Position numbers and translations under genes: made by a program. From contig JAKPOU010000068.1 in NCBI GenBank assembly GCA_029547705.1, forward strand, positions 1 to 64,000: 64,000 nucleotides of DNA. Reading direction: 5' to 3'. The notes beneath the pieces are model-generated. The model searched no databases. It was not told where the DNA came from and was given only the letters and a program-made list of their open reading frames with translations. The stretch is from Bacteroidota bacterium (GTDB lineage: Bacteria; Bacteroidota; Bacteroidia; Bacteroidales; VadinHA17). This document shows positions 16,257 to 25,629 of the stretch, piece after piece (the stretch's first letter is position 1; each line of letters opens with the position of its first letter).

Positions 16257-18040
16257 CTCCGGAATCTGCTTGTCTGTTTTGTGTACATGCTGTGGTATAT
16301 GCCTTTTTTCTCCATCAGTTCATCATGAGTTCCGCTTTCCGCGATACTTCCCTTACTGAGTACTATTATCCGGTCGGCAAGACTCACATTTATAAACCTG
16401 TGACTTATAAGTATTGATGTCCGTCCGCTTACTATCTCTCTGAAGCGGCTGAATATTTCATATTCGGTATCCGCGTCAAGGGAACTGGAGGGTTCATCAA
16501 GAATAAGCAGGGGCGCATCCCTGAAAAGAGCCCTTGAAATAGCAAGCTTCTGCCATTCCCCCCAGCTCAGTTCCCGGCTGTCGCTGAAAAGATTTCCTAT
16601 CACCGTGGAATACCCATCCGGAAGATCATTTATCAGGTCATGAATACCGGTCATCCTGGCAGCCTTTATGATGTCTTCCGGAGCATCTGATTTCGAAATG
16701 TTTCCAAGGCGGATGTTTTCTCCCGCACCCAGATTATAGAGCATGAAATCCTGGAAGACCACTGAAAGAAGTTTCCTGTACTGACCGGGATCAAGGTTTT
16801 TCAGATCCTTTCCGTCAATGCTTATCGATCCAGAATCCGGATCATATAATCTGCAAAGCAGTCTGACCAGAGTCGTTTTCCCTGCACCGTTCGGTCCGAC
16901 AACAGCTACCACCTCTCCTTTCCTGATGCTGAAGGATACATCCTTGATTGTGTGGGAGTTATTCCCCGGGTATGTGAAGGAGATGTTGTTCACACTGATA
17001 CCGGAGCTGAATTCCCGGATATCAGCGACAGGCGGAATGGCTTTAATTTTTTCTTCAAGATTCAGGAATTCAAAAATATCCCCTATGAAGAGTGAATCTT
17101 CATACAGACCGGCAAGTGAACCGAGAAGTTCCCTGATGTACATCATCCCCTGCCGGAATGCCAGGACGAACATGGTCATGTGTCCCAGTGTGAGTTTTCC
17201 TCCGGTCGTTTCCCTTGCCATGAATACCAGGGTAATCATCACGGCAGCTGCCTTGACCAGGTCGGATACCAGTTCAATAGCCGTTCTTTTCCTGATTATC
17301 CTTATCTCTTCCTCCTTTGTTCTGAGAAAGGACTTTTTGAACAATGCGGTAAAATAGTTTCCCAGGCCGAAAAGCCTTATTTCCCTTGACGGGCGGTCAC
17401 CCGTTAGGAGCCAGTTGAAATAGGCAGCCTTCCTGGCTTCAGGGGTCTGTTCACGCTGGAAATTGTAGAGAGTGCCGGCATACTTCAGCCTGAGCCATAT
17501 TCCCGGAATGTTTACCACAACAAGCAGCAGTGCCACGGCCCAGTGAAGGACAACCAGCACTCCTGCCATCAGCAGAAGGGAAAGTAGGCTCCGGAACAGC
17601 GATACGATATTGTTGAGTATGCTGTTCGGTCTCCAGGGAGCTTCCCTGGAAGCTCTTGAAAGAGAATCGAAATAAGCGGAATACTCGAAATTCAGCAGAT
17701 CGAGCCTCACGGACTTCGAATGGATGAGTCCGTACATGTAGATTTCCAGTTTCATCGACTGTTTCTTGCGGACATAATTCCCCAGGTCCGACGTGGCTTC
17801 ATCAACAAACCAGATAATTACAACTGCGGCAATGAGCCATATGATTGACGGCAGGACTTCAGGGGAATTCAGCGACACAGCCTTCGTGAGCTCATCAACG
17901 AGGTTTTTCAGCAGCCAGATGAGAAGAAGGGGCAGGATACTCCTCAGGACTGAAAGCATTATGTTGGCAAAGGTCCAGCCCGGAGCACTTTGCCAGACCA
18001 GTTTCAGCGATTCCCGGAAATATTTGAATTTGTTATTCAT
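16253..18040 (-). CDS. ABC exporter (fused membrane and ATPase domains)
   Basis: A 595-residue half-transporter. About six membrane segments in residues 15-320 precede an ATPase domain with Walker A GPNGAGKTTL, Q-loop VVFQDFML, Walker B LLILDEPSSSLD and H-loop ISHRF. The signature is LSWGEWQK rather than LSGGQ; an SxGEWQ form is usual for some peptide exporters. No C39 peptidase domain is present. The ATG at 18040 was preferred to the one at 18061, which lies further inside the preceding gene. It is the likely exporter for the product of this PqqD/HprK/S26 operon. Confidence 0.88.
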   Translation of the reverse strand: MNNKFKYFRESLKLVWQSAPGWTFANIMLSVLRSILPLLLIWLLKNLVDELTKAVSLNSPEVLPSIIWLIAAVVIIWFVDEATSDLGNYVRKKQSMKLEIYMYGLIHSKSVRLDLLNFEYSAYFDSLSRASREAPWRPNSILNNIVSLFRSLLSLLLMAGVLVVLHWAVALLLVVVNIPGIWLRLKYAGTLYNFQREQTPEARKAAYFNWLLTGDRPSREIRLFGLGNYFTALFKKSFLRTKEEEIRIIRKRTAIELVSDLVKAAAVMITLVFMARETTGGKLTLGHMTMFVLAFRQGMMYIRELLGSLAGLYEDSLFIGDIFEFLNLEEKIKAIPPVADIREFSSGISVNNISFTYPGNNSHTIKDVSFSIRKGEVVAVVGPNGAGKTTLVRLLCRLYDPDSGSISIDGKDLKNLDPGQYRKLLSVVFQDFMLYNLGAGENIRLGNISKSDAPEDIIKAARMTGIHDLINDLPDGYSTVIGNLFSDSRELSWGEWQKLAISRALFRDAPLLILDEPSSSLDADTEYEIFSRFREIVSGRTSILISHRFINVSLADRIIVLSKGSIAESGTHDELMEKKGIYHSMYTKQTSRFRR

Positions 18041-18557
18041 TAGACCCTGATGCTTTTGCAAAGATAGCAGACAGATTATTTGTAAGATGTTTTATTCCGC
18101 TTATAAACCTTACAATTATCCGGTTAAGCGGATAAGCCGGTTTTTTCCTAAGCTGATCTCCCTTTTTTATCCTGTTCTTCCTGTCTTCTGTCCGGATTAC
18201 CTTCCCTGCTATCTGTTCACCCGTTACAGGACTGTCTTCATGTCTGCAACTGTCACCCCTTGTGTAATAAAGAATTTCATTCCCCCTTTCTTCTGTTCTT
18301 ATCAGACGGTGAACAACAAATCCCTGTGCTCTTTTCCATGCAATGATATCTCCGGGAACAATATCCTTCATATTCTCCTTCGGACTGATGAGAATGGTGG
18401 TTCCGGGCTTTATGGATGGGTACATGCTGTAGCCGCCGGCCCTTATCCTGAGAATCCTGCCTTCCGAGAGAAGCGAAAAGCCAAGATCCCTTGCAATTTT
18501 ATGGTCATTACCGCTCTTTTCCATATGCTTCCCGTGCTCTTTTTCAGCCTGATTCAT
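18033..18557 (-). CDS. S24/S26-type peptidase, SipW-like (S26B)
   Basis: A 174-residue protein with the signal-peptidase boxes GGYSMYPSIKPG (Ser44 nucleophile), GDIIAWKR and VVHRLIR (His83), then TRGDSCRHED. Ser plus His instead of Ser plus Lys is the S26B (SipW/ER) type. There is no N-terminal membrane anchor, which is unusual for a signal peptidase. Together with PqqD-like and HprK-like genes it suggests a peptide-maturation protease. It overlaps the genes on both sides. Confidence 0.8.
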   Translation of the reverse strand: MNQAEKEHGKHMEKSGNDHKIARDLGFSLLSEGRILRIRAGGYSMYPSIKPGTTILISPKENMKDIVPGDIIAWKRAQGFVVHRLIRTEERGNEILYYTRGDSCRHEDSPVTGEQIAGKVIRTEDRKNRIKKGDQLRKKPAYPLNRIIVRFISGIKHLTNNLSAIFAKASGSNE

Positions 18558-19551
18558 TTGTTTTTACCTGCTGAAGGAGATAGGCAATGATACTGTTATC
18601 CGGCCTGAACCGGAGTTGAAAAACAGGAATGGAGGCACATATCCTTATTGCCGCATCGAGAGACTGCCTGATTACTGCTTCGTCCCAGTTATGCTGTATA
18701 CAGTTTGACAATAAGGATGTTATCGCCGAAGCCCCATGCAGCCGCAGGGCTTCGTTTTCCGTTCCGTGTTCAATGATGAATATGGCATCCAGAGGAGATT
18801 CCCTGGCTTCATCATTTCTGTAAACGGGAGTATTGAACATTGAATAGGAGCCGCGGACCTTTCTGATGATCAGCCTGTCATCGTGAATGACCCGTGCTCC
18901 GTGCCTGTCCCATAATCCGGCCATGGTTGACTTTCCTTTTCCTGATACACCGCTGAACATGAATCCCTTTCCCCCGGAATTGATTCCGGAAGCATGAATC
19001 ATGATGTCGCCATGGATTACCGTAAGATAATACAGGATCAGTCCGTCAAGCGGATAATCCATTGGATCAGCCTGAGGAGGCGAAACAGCTCCGTCTGCCG
19101 GCTCTGCGCGGCAGCCCCGGTCTGGCAGATAATCCATTGGATCAGCGCCAAAAACCTGATCTGAAGAACCGGTCCGGATGGAACTGCTGTTCAGAAAAAG
19201 ATCCCAGTTCCTGCTTTCCAGGGAGAACCTGAGCAATCCCGTTCTGTTATCCCCGGAGAAAGGGAATTCGGTAAGGATATAAAGAGTGTCGTCTTTTTTA
19301 TGGACACTCCAGAACCTGTCCTTCTTTTTTAGCCTGAGACCATTGATCTCTTCAACATATGGTGCGGAAAAGACTTTTTGTGTACCGGCCGGCAATTCCG
19401 TATCACCCGGAAACACCCTGATACAGACATCATGGTTTTCCGTAGCGGATAAAAACCCGCTGTATCTTCCGGAAGGCATCAGGTCAATGTTGCCCTCGGG
19501 ATTTTCAAATCTGATCTTATAGTCTGCAATATTCAGTACGTAGCTTTTCAA
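18544..19551 (-). CDS. HPr kinase-like protein (RiPP-associated type)
   Basis: A 335-residue protein whose C-terminal half has the HprK P-loop fold: GVSGKGKST at residues 201-209 and HDD at 223-225. The N-terminal 130 residues are a separate domain without recognisable motif. In lasso-peptide clusters such kinases modify the peptide; true HPr kinases have a different N-domain. Residues 136-166 hold a 25-residue insertion flanked by the repeated ADPMDY, made by an 18-bp direct repeat in the DNA. It overlaps the peptidase gene by 14 bp. Confidence 0.75.
   Translation of the reverse strand: MKSYVLNIADYKIRFENPEGNIDLMPSGRYSGFLSATENHDVCIRVFPGDTELPAGTQKVFSAPYVEEINGLRLKKKDRFWSVHKKDDTLYILTEFPFSGDNRTGLLRFSLESRNWDLFLNSSSIRTGSSDQVFGADPMDYLPDRGCRAEPADGAVSPPQADPMDYPLDGLILYYLTVIHGDIMIHASGINSGGKGFMFSGVSGKGKSTMAGLWDRHGARVIHDDRLIIRKVRGSYSMFNTPVYRNDEARESPLDAIFIIEHGTENEALRLHGASAITSLLSNCIQHNWDEAVIRQSLDAAIRICASIPVFQLRFRPDNSIIAYLLQQVKTNESG
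19053..19145. repeat. In-frame 75-bp insertion flanked by 18-bp direct repeats
   Basis: The same 18 bases (gataatccattggatcag) occur at 19053-19070 and 19128-19145, exactly 75 bp (25 codons) apart, inside the HprK-like gene. The sequence between contains an imperfect ctgcc/ggcag stem. It looks like a small insertion or tandem duplication that keeps the frame. Confidence 0.7.
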
Positions 19552-19621
19552 AATATAAAATCAGTTTAAACGGATTGTTTTGTATGTTTCCAGCTGCTTC
19601 CCCGTGACTTTCATGCAGGGA

Positions 19622-19909
19622 TCATCTGTCTATAACGAGGTACTCACTCATCTTACCGATAAATGAAAGCAAATCTTCACTTGCTGTTTCCCTGTCAGTG
19701 TCATACCTGCTTACAAGTGCCTCGATCATTTCCTCAATGTCTCTCTTCCCGTCGATGAGTTCCCAGATAAAGGCACCGGAATCATTCAGGGTGTAAACAC
19801 TGTTCATATCGGCAATATTGTCCGTTACCGGGACAAGAACGTATTCATTGCCTGTTTTTCTTGTTACTATTGATTCAGACCGCCGGGGAACAGATTTCAG
19901 ATTTATCAT
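19622..19909 (-). CDS. PqqD-like peptide-binding protein (RRE)
   Basis: A 95-residue PqqD-family protein. The segment SVYTLNDSGAFIWELIDGK, then a three-helix region with SEDLLSFIGKMSEYLVI, is the usual PqqD layout. Such proteins are RiPP recognition elements that hold the leader of a precursor peptide for modifying enzymes. It is the first gene of a five-gene minus operon. No precursor gene is seen upstream or between the genes, so its ligand is unknown. The ATG is 19 bases from the -7 box CAAATGTA (complement 19928-19935). Confidence 0.85.
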   Translation of the reverse strand: MINLKSVPRRSESIVTRKTGNEYVLVPVTDNIADMNSVYTLNDSGAFIWELIDGKRDIEEMIEALVSRYDTDRETASEDLLSFIGKMSEYLVIDR

Positions 19910-19927
19910 ATTTCAGCATTAACATTT

Positions 19928-19964
19928 CAAATGTATTAAATTTTAAACTTAGTATTCCAATCAA
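19928..19964 (-). promoter_or_regulatory. Promoter of the PqqD-like operon
   Basis: On the minus strand TACATTTG (19935-19928) fits the -7 box TAnnTTTG. TTG motifs at 19960-19958 and 19964-19962 are possible -33 elements at slightly long spacing. Confidence 0.5.
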
Positions 19965-20117
19965 CAGATCGTTAAACTTTAAAGTTTACTCCTTTTATAT
20001 CCTTATCAGGAACGTGCTAGTCCGTCATGATTCAGGACATTCTTGAATTAAAACCCTTACAACAGGCAAAACCGGTTAAAACTTTCAGTTCTGAAAGTCA
20101 GTTAATAATCCTTTTTG

Positions 20118-20125
20118 TAACTTCG
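20118..20125 (+). promoter_or_regulatory. Possible rnr promoter (-7 box)
   Basis: TAACTTCG followed by cag lies 15 bases before the start codon of the RNase R gene and is one mismatch from TAnnTTTG. No TTG is at the ideal distance. Confidence 0.4.
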
Positions 20126-20139
20126 CAGAAATATTTTTT

Positions 20140-22269
20140 ATGAGCAGGAAGGGTAAGGGGAAGAGGAAATCAGGCATATCCGCCGAATGGATCAGGGAAA
20201 AGATTCTTACAGTTTTATCAGGAAATAACAGACAGGGTCTAAACTATAAACAGGTCGCCAAACGTTTGAACATTACGGATCCGGCTGAAAAACAGTTGGT
20301 TGCCGAGATGCTCCGGAGTCTCAAAAAGCAGGAGGTTGTGGAAGAAGTTTATCCGGGAAAGTACAGGACCAGGGCTGCCTGTTCCTATGTAAACGGAACT
20401 GTTGATATGACCCGTATGGGTTATGCCTTTATCACGGGAGATGATATAAAGGAAGACATATTCGTGTCGGGAAGGAACCTGAACACGGCCCTACACGGCG
20501 ACAGGGTGAAGGTATGCCTGTTTGCCAGGAAGAAGGGCGCAAGACCCGAAGGGGAGGTGGTGGAGATACTCGAGAGATGGCGCAGTTCCTTTGTCGGGAC
20601 CGTTGAGGTGATGCCGGGATTTGCATTTCTGATCCCCGACAACAAGAACATGCATTCCGACTTGTTCATACCTCTTTCGAAACTTAAGGGGGCCAGACAG
20701 GGACAAAAAGCTGTTGCAAAAGTCATTGAATGGGATTCCAGGTCAAGGAATCCCGTTGCCGAGATAATAAACGTACTGGGCGAGCCGGGCATGCATGAGA
20801 CGGAAATGCATGCAATACTAGCGGAATTTGAACTGCCTTATCATTTCTCCGAGGAGGTGGTGAAGGAGGCCGGTAAAATTCCGGCAGAGATAACGGAAAA
20901 GGAGATTAAATCGAGAAGGGATTTCCGGTCCGTTCCGACATTTACAATAGATCCTGCGGATGCACGTGATTTTGACGATGCCCTTTCCCTTCAGAAACTT
21001 GATAACGGAAACTGGGAAGCAGCCATTCATATTGCGGATGTTACCTTCTATGTCAGTCCGGATTCACTACTCGAGGCTGAAGCACAGCAGAGAGCAACTT
21101 CAGTATATCTGGTTGACAGGGTTGTTCCTATGCTGCCTGAAAGACTTTCAAACGATATATGTTCACTTGGTCCCGGAAAGGATAAGCTGACCTATTCAGC
21201 TGTGTTTGAAATGAATGACAGGGCTGAGGTCCTGAATGAATGGTTCGGGAGAACCATTATCAATTCCGACAGGCAGTTTTCCTATGCCGAAGCACAGAAT
21301 GTCATTGACACCGGTTCCGGGGCAATGAAGGATCAGCTTCTTGTTCTCCATGACCTGGCTCAGAAACTCAGGAAGAAAAGATTTGCCTCGGGTTCATTTG
21401 CATTTGAAAAAGTTGAGGTGGAGTTTGATCTGGATGAGGCAGGCCGGCCCCTGGCAATAAAATTCCGTGACATGGGAACTGCCAACCAGCTGATAGAGGA
21501 ATTCATGCTCCTTGCAAACCGAAGGGTTGCAGAGTTTGTAAGCAGAAAACTGAGGGGAAGAACCTTTGTTTACAGGGTACACGACAAGCCTGATCCTGAA
21601 AAGATCACGAACTTCGCTAATTTCATAAGCCGTTTTGGCTACAGACTTGAAGGGAATGACGGTGTTCCTCTTCCGAAGGCGATGAACAGACTGCTGACTT
21701 CAGTTGCAGGCAGGAAGGAACAGAACATAATTGAAACGCTTGCACTGAGAGCCATGGCGAAAGCTGTTTACTCAACCGACAACATAGGACATTATGGCCT
21801 GGCTTTCAAGCATTATACTCATTTCACCTCGCCCATAAGAAGGTACCCCGACATGATGGTTCACAGGCTGCTAACTGCATATCTGAACGGTGATAATCCC
21901 GGTGAAAGGAAGAAATATGAAAAAATGTGTGAGCATTCCTCCAAAATGGAAAGACTGGCAGCCGAGGCCGAAAGGGCATCCATCAAGTACAAACAGGTGG
22001 AATTCATGAGTGACAAGACCGGAAGAAAATATGAAGGAATAATTTCGGGAGTTACCGAATGGGGAATCTATGTGGAGATAATTGAGAACCAGTGTGAGGG
22101 CATGATCAATATCCGGGAACTTGATGATGACTTTTATGAATATGATGAAGATAACTACTGCCTGAGGGGACGCTCAACCGGAAGGGTTTATACCCTTGGG
22201 GACAAGGTTATGATTGAAGTGGTTAAGGCGGATCTGCAGAAAAAACAGCTTGACTACCGGCTGGCATGA
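20140..22269 (+). CDS. rnr: Ribonuclease R
   Basis: A 709-residue 3'-5' exoribonuclease that degrades structured RNA. In order it has an N-terminal winged-helix region, two cold-shock domains, the RNB catalytic domain with DPADARDFDDALS (magnesium-binding aspartates near residues 272-281) and a C-terminal S1 domain (GIISGVTEWGIYVEI). The basic tail after S1 found in E. coli RNase R is missing, as is common in Bacteroidota. It is a single gene converging with ispG. Confidence 0.95.
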   Translation: MSRKGKGKRKSGISAEWIREKILTVLSGNNRQGLNYKQVAKRLNITDPAEKQLVAEMLRSLKKQEVVEEVYPGKYRTRAACSYVNGTVDMTRMGYAFITGDDIKEDIFVSGRNLNTALHGDRVKVCLFARKKGARPEGEVVEILERWRSSFVGTVEVMPGFAFLIPDNKNMHSDLFIPLSKLKGARQGQKAVAKVIEWDSRSRNPVAEIINVLGEPGMHETEMHAILAEFELPYHFSEEVVKEAGKIPAEITEKEIKSRRDFRSVPTFTIDPADARDFDDALSLQKLDNGNWEAAIHIADVTFYVSPDSLLEAEAQQRATSVYLVDRVVPMLPERLSNDICSLGPGKDKLTYSAVFEMNDRAEVLNEWFGRTIINSDRQFSYAEAQNVIDTGSGAMKDQLLVLHDLAQKLRKKRFASGSFAFEKVEVEFDLDEAGRPLAIKFRDMGTANQLIEEFMLLANRRVAEFVSRKLRGRTFVYRVHDKPDPEKITNFANFISRFGYRLEGNDGVPLPKAMNRLLTSVAGRKEQNIIETLALRAMAKAVYSTDNIGHYGLAFKHYTHFTSPIRRYPDMMVHRLLTAYLNGDNPGERKKYEKMCEHSSKMERLAAEAERASIKYKQVEFMSDKTGRKYEGIISGVTEWGIYVEIIENQCEGMINIRELDDDFYEYDEDNYCLRGRSTGRVYTLGDKVMIEVVKADLQKKQLDYRLA

Positions 22270-22339
22270 TTCCAGGAATTCCTTTCTGAAGCTTCCGGAA
22301 GCAAAAGACTTTACTTCAGGTATTCTTTCCATTTGGCAT

Positions 22340-23905
22340 TCAGTAATCCGGATTCAGATCAGCATTGATTAACTCCAGCAGCCTGGCAATTGCTTCTTCT
22401 TCGGGAACATTCTTATAGACCGGGACCATACCCCTGTATACATGCACTTTCCCGATGCCTGCCCCTACATAGCCATAGTCAGCTCCCTGCATCTCACCCG
22501 GTCCGTTGACAATACATCCCATAACCGCAATCTTTAATCCGCTGAAATGGCTTGTTGCTTCCTTAACCTTCCTGACTGCATCCTGCAGATTGAATTTTGT
22601 TCTCCCGCAGGTGGGACACGAGATATAGCGGTTGCGGGTTATCCTTGCTTCAGTTGCCTGAAGTATTGAGAATGAAAGATCTCTGAGTGTTTCTCCCTGT
22701 ACTTTTCCCCTGTTGCTTATACAAATGCCCTCAGGCTGCCTGAGAATGAAATAGCGGCCCAGCAAAGCCGAGGCACGGATAACAAGCTTCTCCGGATCGT
22801 CTTCATCGAAGACAGGATTGAGATAATCGCCTGCATCGGGCCTGCCTGAGAGGAGAGGAGGGGAGTTGAAGTTGAAAATAAGCATCCTTCCGGAAAACGG
22901 ACTGTTGTCCTCTTTCAGATAACGCCCTTCATTGTAAGTGATTACCTCGGGTTTCCAGAGCCTTTCCCTTGTTACAAAATCCTGGGCCGGAACGGGAGTC
23001 CTGATCCGTCCCCTGGGACCGCAGAGAAAGTCCACTATTTCCCTTGCCACAGGTATTTCCTTTTCCGGATCCTCTGACAGCGATACCCTGATGGTATCGC
23101 CTATTCCTTCAGACAGCAATGCTCCTGTTCCTGCAGCCGATCTCACCCTTCCGTCTTCTCCCTCACCGGCCTCGGTTACTCCCAGGTGAACGGGGAAGAT
23201 CATTCCGTTTTCCTGCATTCTTTTCACGAGCAGCCTGTTGGATTCGAGCAGCACACCCGTATCAGATGATTTGACCGACAATACAAGCCTGGTAAAATTC
23301 TCGGACCGGAAAATGTTTATGAATTCAAGGGCCGACTGTACCATTCCTTCCGGGGTATTCCCGTAACGGGTCATGATGCGGTCGGACAGCGAGCCGTGAT
23401 TGATTCCGACACGTATTGCCGTATCATTCTCCCGGCATATGTTTATCAGGGGAAGAATCCTCTCATGGATCCTTTCAAGTTCCTCATTGTATTCCTTTTC
23501 ACTGAGTTCATTCCTGATGAAGGAAGCCCTCCTGTCGGCATAGTTACCCGGATTGATCCTTACCTTTTCAACTATCCTTGCAGCTGTTTCGGCAGCGGCG
23601 GGATTGAAATGAATATCTGCTATGAGAGGAGTGCTGAAGCCTGCTTTCCTGACCTCCCTTTTGATGTTTTCAAGGTTGCGGGCTTCCTTTATCCCCTGTG
23701 CCGCCAGCCTGACCATGTCGGCACCGGCTTCGATTATCCGAATGCACTGGGCGACTGATGACTTTGTATCGAGGGTATCGGTATTGGTCATCGACTGGAT
23801 GCGGACGGGATAATGACCTCCCAGTGGCAGCCGGCCGATGAGGACGGAAGCGGATTTCCGGGGAGTTTCCCTGTTATTTCCGGCATTTGTCATTCCCGGC
23901 TCCAT
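22340..23905 (-). CDS. ispG: 4-hydroxy-3-methylbut-2-enyl diphosphate synthase (IspG)
   Basis: A 521-residue IspG of the non-mevalonate isoprenoid pathway. It reduces MEcPP to HMBPP using a 4Fe-4S cluster. The N-terminal TIM barrel ([17 protein letters not shown]) and the C-terminal cluster domain with [10 protein letters not shown] and CIVNGPGE are clear; the three cysteines and the glutamate are the cluster ligands. It is longer than the roughly 370-residue E. coli form because of a middle insertion of the kind seen in Bacteroidota, Chlamydiae and plants. It overlaps the end of cysS by 16 bp and is co-transcribed with it. Confidence 0.95.
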   Translation of the reverse strand: MEPGMTNAGNNRETPRKSASVLIGRLPLGGHYPVRIQSMTNTDTLDTKSSVAQCIRIIEAGADMVRLAAQGIKEARNLENIKREVRKAGFSTPLIADIHFNPAAAETAARIVEKVRINPGNYADRRASFIRNELSEKEYNEELERIHERILPLINICRENDTAIRVGINHGSLSDRIMTRYGNTPEGMVQSALEFINIFRSENFTRLVLSVKSSDTGVLLESNRLLVKRMQENGMIFPVHLGVTEAGEGEDGRVRSAAGTGALLSEGIGDTIRVSLSEDPEKEIPVAREIVDFLCGPRGRIRTPVPAQDFVTRERLWKPEVITYNEGRYLKEDNSPFSGRMLIFNFNSPPLLSGRPDAGDYLNPVFDEDDPEKLVIRASALLGRYFILRQPEGICISNRGKVQGETLRDLSFSILQATEARITRNRYISCPTCGRTKFNLQDAVRKVKEATSHFSGLKIAVMGCIVNGPGEMQGADYGYVGAGIGKVHVYRGMVPVYKNVPEEEAIARLLELINADLNPDY

Positions 23906-25359
23906 GTCATCCCCTCCCTGGTATCATTGAGCACAATACCGGCCTTCTTCAGCTCTTCCCTGATATGGTCTGAAACTTCCCATTCCTTCCTGTTCCTCGC
24001 ATCCTGGCGCAGATCAATGATTATTTTCATCAGATCGGATGTGAGCTTTTCATCATCCCTGTCTGCCGATTCATTTTTCAGTCCCAGTATGTCGAAGACG
24101 AAAGTGCTGAAAAGGGATCTGAAGGTTTCCAGGTCGCTGCCGCTGATCCTGTCCGTTCCCTCATTCACGGAGTTGATATATCTTATGCTGTCAAAAAGAC
24201 GTGATAGAAGCAGAGGGGTATTCAGATCATCATTCATGGCTTCATAGTATCCCCTGCCGACTGAGGCAATATCCAAGGACGAGTCCTTTGAGGGCTTCAG
24301 GTTCCTGAGGGCCGCAGCCGCCTTCATGAGTCTGCGCAATCCCTTCCCGGCAGCGGAGAGAGCTTCATTTGAGAAATCAACAGTGCTGCGGTAATGTGCC
24401 TGGAGAATGAAAAACCTGATGGTCATCGGACTGTATGCCTGCTGAAGCAGCGGATGATCGCCCGAAAAGAGCTGGTCGAGTGTGATGAAGTTGCCCAGCG
24501 ACCTGGCCATTTTCTGACCGTTAATGGTAATAAGGTTGTTATGCATCCAGTACCTGACTGATTCCTTTCCGAGGGCAGCGGTTGACTGGGCTATTTCGCA
24601 TTCATGATGAGGAAACTGCAGGTCAATGCCTCCGCCATGAATGTCAAAGACCTCCCCGAGATATTTTGTGCTCATGGCCGAGCATTCCAGGTGCCAGCCC
24701 GGGAAACCGGTGCTCCACGGAGCCGGCCATCGCATGATATGCCCGGGAGCGGCTTTCTTCCACAGGGCAAAATCCCAGGGACTGCGCTTTTCACTGCTTC
24801 CTTCAAGTGTGCGGGTGTTTTGCTGAAGTTCATCCAGCACCCTTCCGGAAAGCTTACCGTAACTGAATTTCTCATTATACTTCGGAACGTCAAAGTATAC
24901 CGAACCATTTGCTTCATAGGCATAACCCGCGTCAATGATCTTTTTGATCATTTCCACCTGCTCAATGATATGTCCGGATGCCCTTGGCTCGATGGAGGGA
25001 GGCAGGGTGTTGAGCTCTTCCATGTTTTTCAGGAAATTGTTCATGTACTTCTGAACAAGCTCCATTGGTTCAAGATGTTCCAGACGTGCTTTCTTCCCGA
25101 TCTTATCCTCGCCGTCATCGGAATCATCCTCCAGGTGTCCCACGTCAGTGATATTCCTGACATAGCGGACCTTATAGCCCAGATGAGTGAGGTACCTGAA
25201 AAGCAGGTCGAAGGTAATTGCCGGGCGGGCATGGCCCAGATGGGCATCGCTGTAAACCGTCGGTCCGCATACGTATAAGCCGGCAAACGGCGGATGAAGC
25301 GGCTCAAACAGTTCCATTTCCCTTGTGAGGCTGTTGTATATATAAAGATTATTCTGCAT
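23890..25359 (-). CDS. cysS: Cysteinyl-tRNA synthetase
   Basis: A 489-residue class I aminoacyl-tRNA synthetase. It has [17 protein letters not shown] (zinc cysteine and HIGH-type motif), [13 protein letters not shown] and [10 protein letters not shown] (further zinc ligands), and KMARSLGN as the KMSKS loop. The ATG at 25359 ([10 protein letters not shown]) was chosen over 25383, because the latter lies inside the -7 box at 25381-25388. It is first in a two-gene operon with ispG. Confidence 0.95.
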   Translation of the reverse strand: MQNNLYIYNSLTREMELFEPLHPPFAGLYVCGPTVYSDAHLGHARPAITFDLLFRYLTHLGYKVRYVRNITDVGHLEDDSDDGEDKIGKKARLEHLEPMELVQKYMNNFLKNMEELNTLPPSIEPRASGHIIEQVEMIKKIIDAGYAYEANGSVYFDVPKYNEKFSYGKLSGRVLDELQQNTRTLEGSSEKRSPWDFALWKKAAPGHIMRWPAPWSTGFPGWHLECSAMSTKYLGEVFDIHGGGIDLQFPHHECEIAQSTAALGKESVRYWMHNNLITINGQKMARSLGNFITLDQLFSGDHPLLQQAYSPMTIRFFILQAHYRSTVDFSNEALSAAGKGLRRLMKAAAALRNLKPSKDSSLDIASVGRGYYEAMNDDLNTPLLLSRLFDSIRYINSVNEGTDRISGSDLETFRSLFSTFVFDILGLKNESADRDDEKLTSDLMKIIIDLRQDARNRKEWEVSDHIREELKKAGIVLNDTREGMTWSRE

Positions 25360-25380
25360 GTACCATGAATTAGACCAGTG

Positions 25381-25388
25381 CAAAAATA
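25381..25388 (-). promoter_or_regulatory. cysS promoter -7 box
   Basis: On the minus strand the sequence is TATTTTTG followed by CACTGG, a full match to TAnnTTTG. It sits about 22 bases before the chosen cysS start codon and decides that start. Confidence 0.65.
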
Positions 25389-25492
25389 CGAGAAAAATAC
25401 TTCAACTCACAGGAAAATGACCCGGCTGTGCCGGAAGCTCAATCTTACAGGAACTTCGGATCCTGAAAAGACTTTTTGTAAAAAATCATTCT

Positions 25493-25500
25493 TATATTTG
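25493..25500 (+). promoter_or_regulatory. metH promoter -7 box
   Basis: TATATTTG matches TAnnTTTG. TTTTTG at 25473-25478 is a possible upstream element at short spacing. Transcription would begin near 25507, leaving a leader of about 120 nt before the metH ATG. Confidence 0.6.
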
Positions 25501-25506
25501 ACCGCG

Positions 25507-25629
25507 AAAAAATCGTTTGGTCCGGGAAACACGGATGCTCTTCAAACTAAAGGTAATAATCAACCGATAACTGTTATGCCTTCTGTTTTTACCTGGTTTA
25601 AGGAAGCGGAAATGATTTAAGTAAATAAC
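25507..25629 (+). promoter_or_regulatory. metH 5' leader, possible regulatory RNA
   Basis: The leader has small helices, including gtttg/caaac closing a tccg/cgga hairpin (about 25513-25553), then actaaagg. It does not match the SAM-I box. A SAM-II-like or other methionine-responsive element cannot be excluded by eye. Regulation is inference from the length and the gene's role. Confidence 0.25.

Noticed and set aside
19910-20117. Precursor peptide gene upstream of the PqqD-like gene
   Set aside because: On the minus strand only very short frames (16 residues or fewer) are open there; none has a leader-like pattern.
25507-25629. SAM-I riboswitch before metH
   Set aside because: The conserved SAM-I sequence blocks are absent; only an undefined leader is reported.
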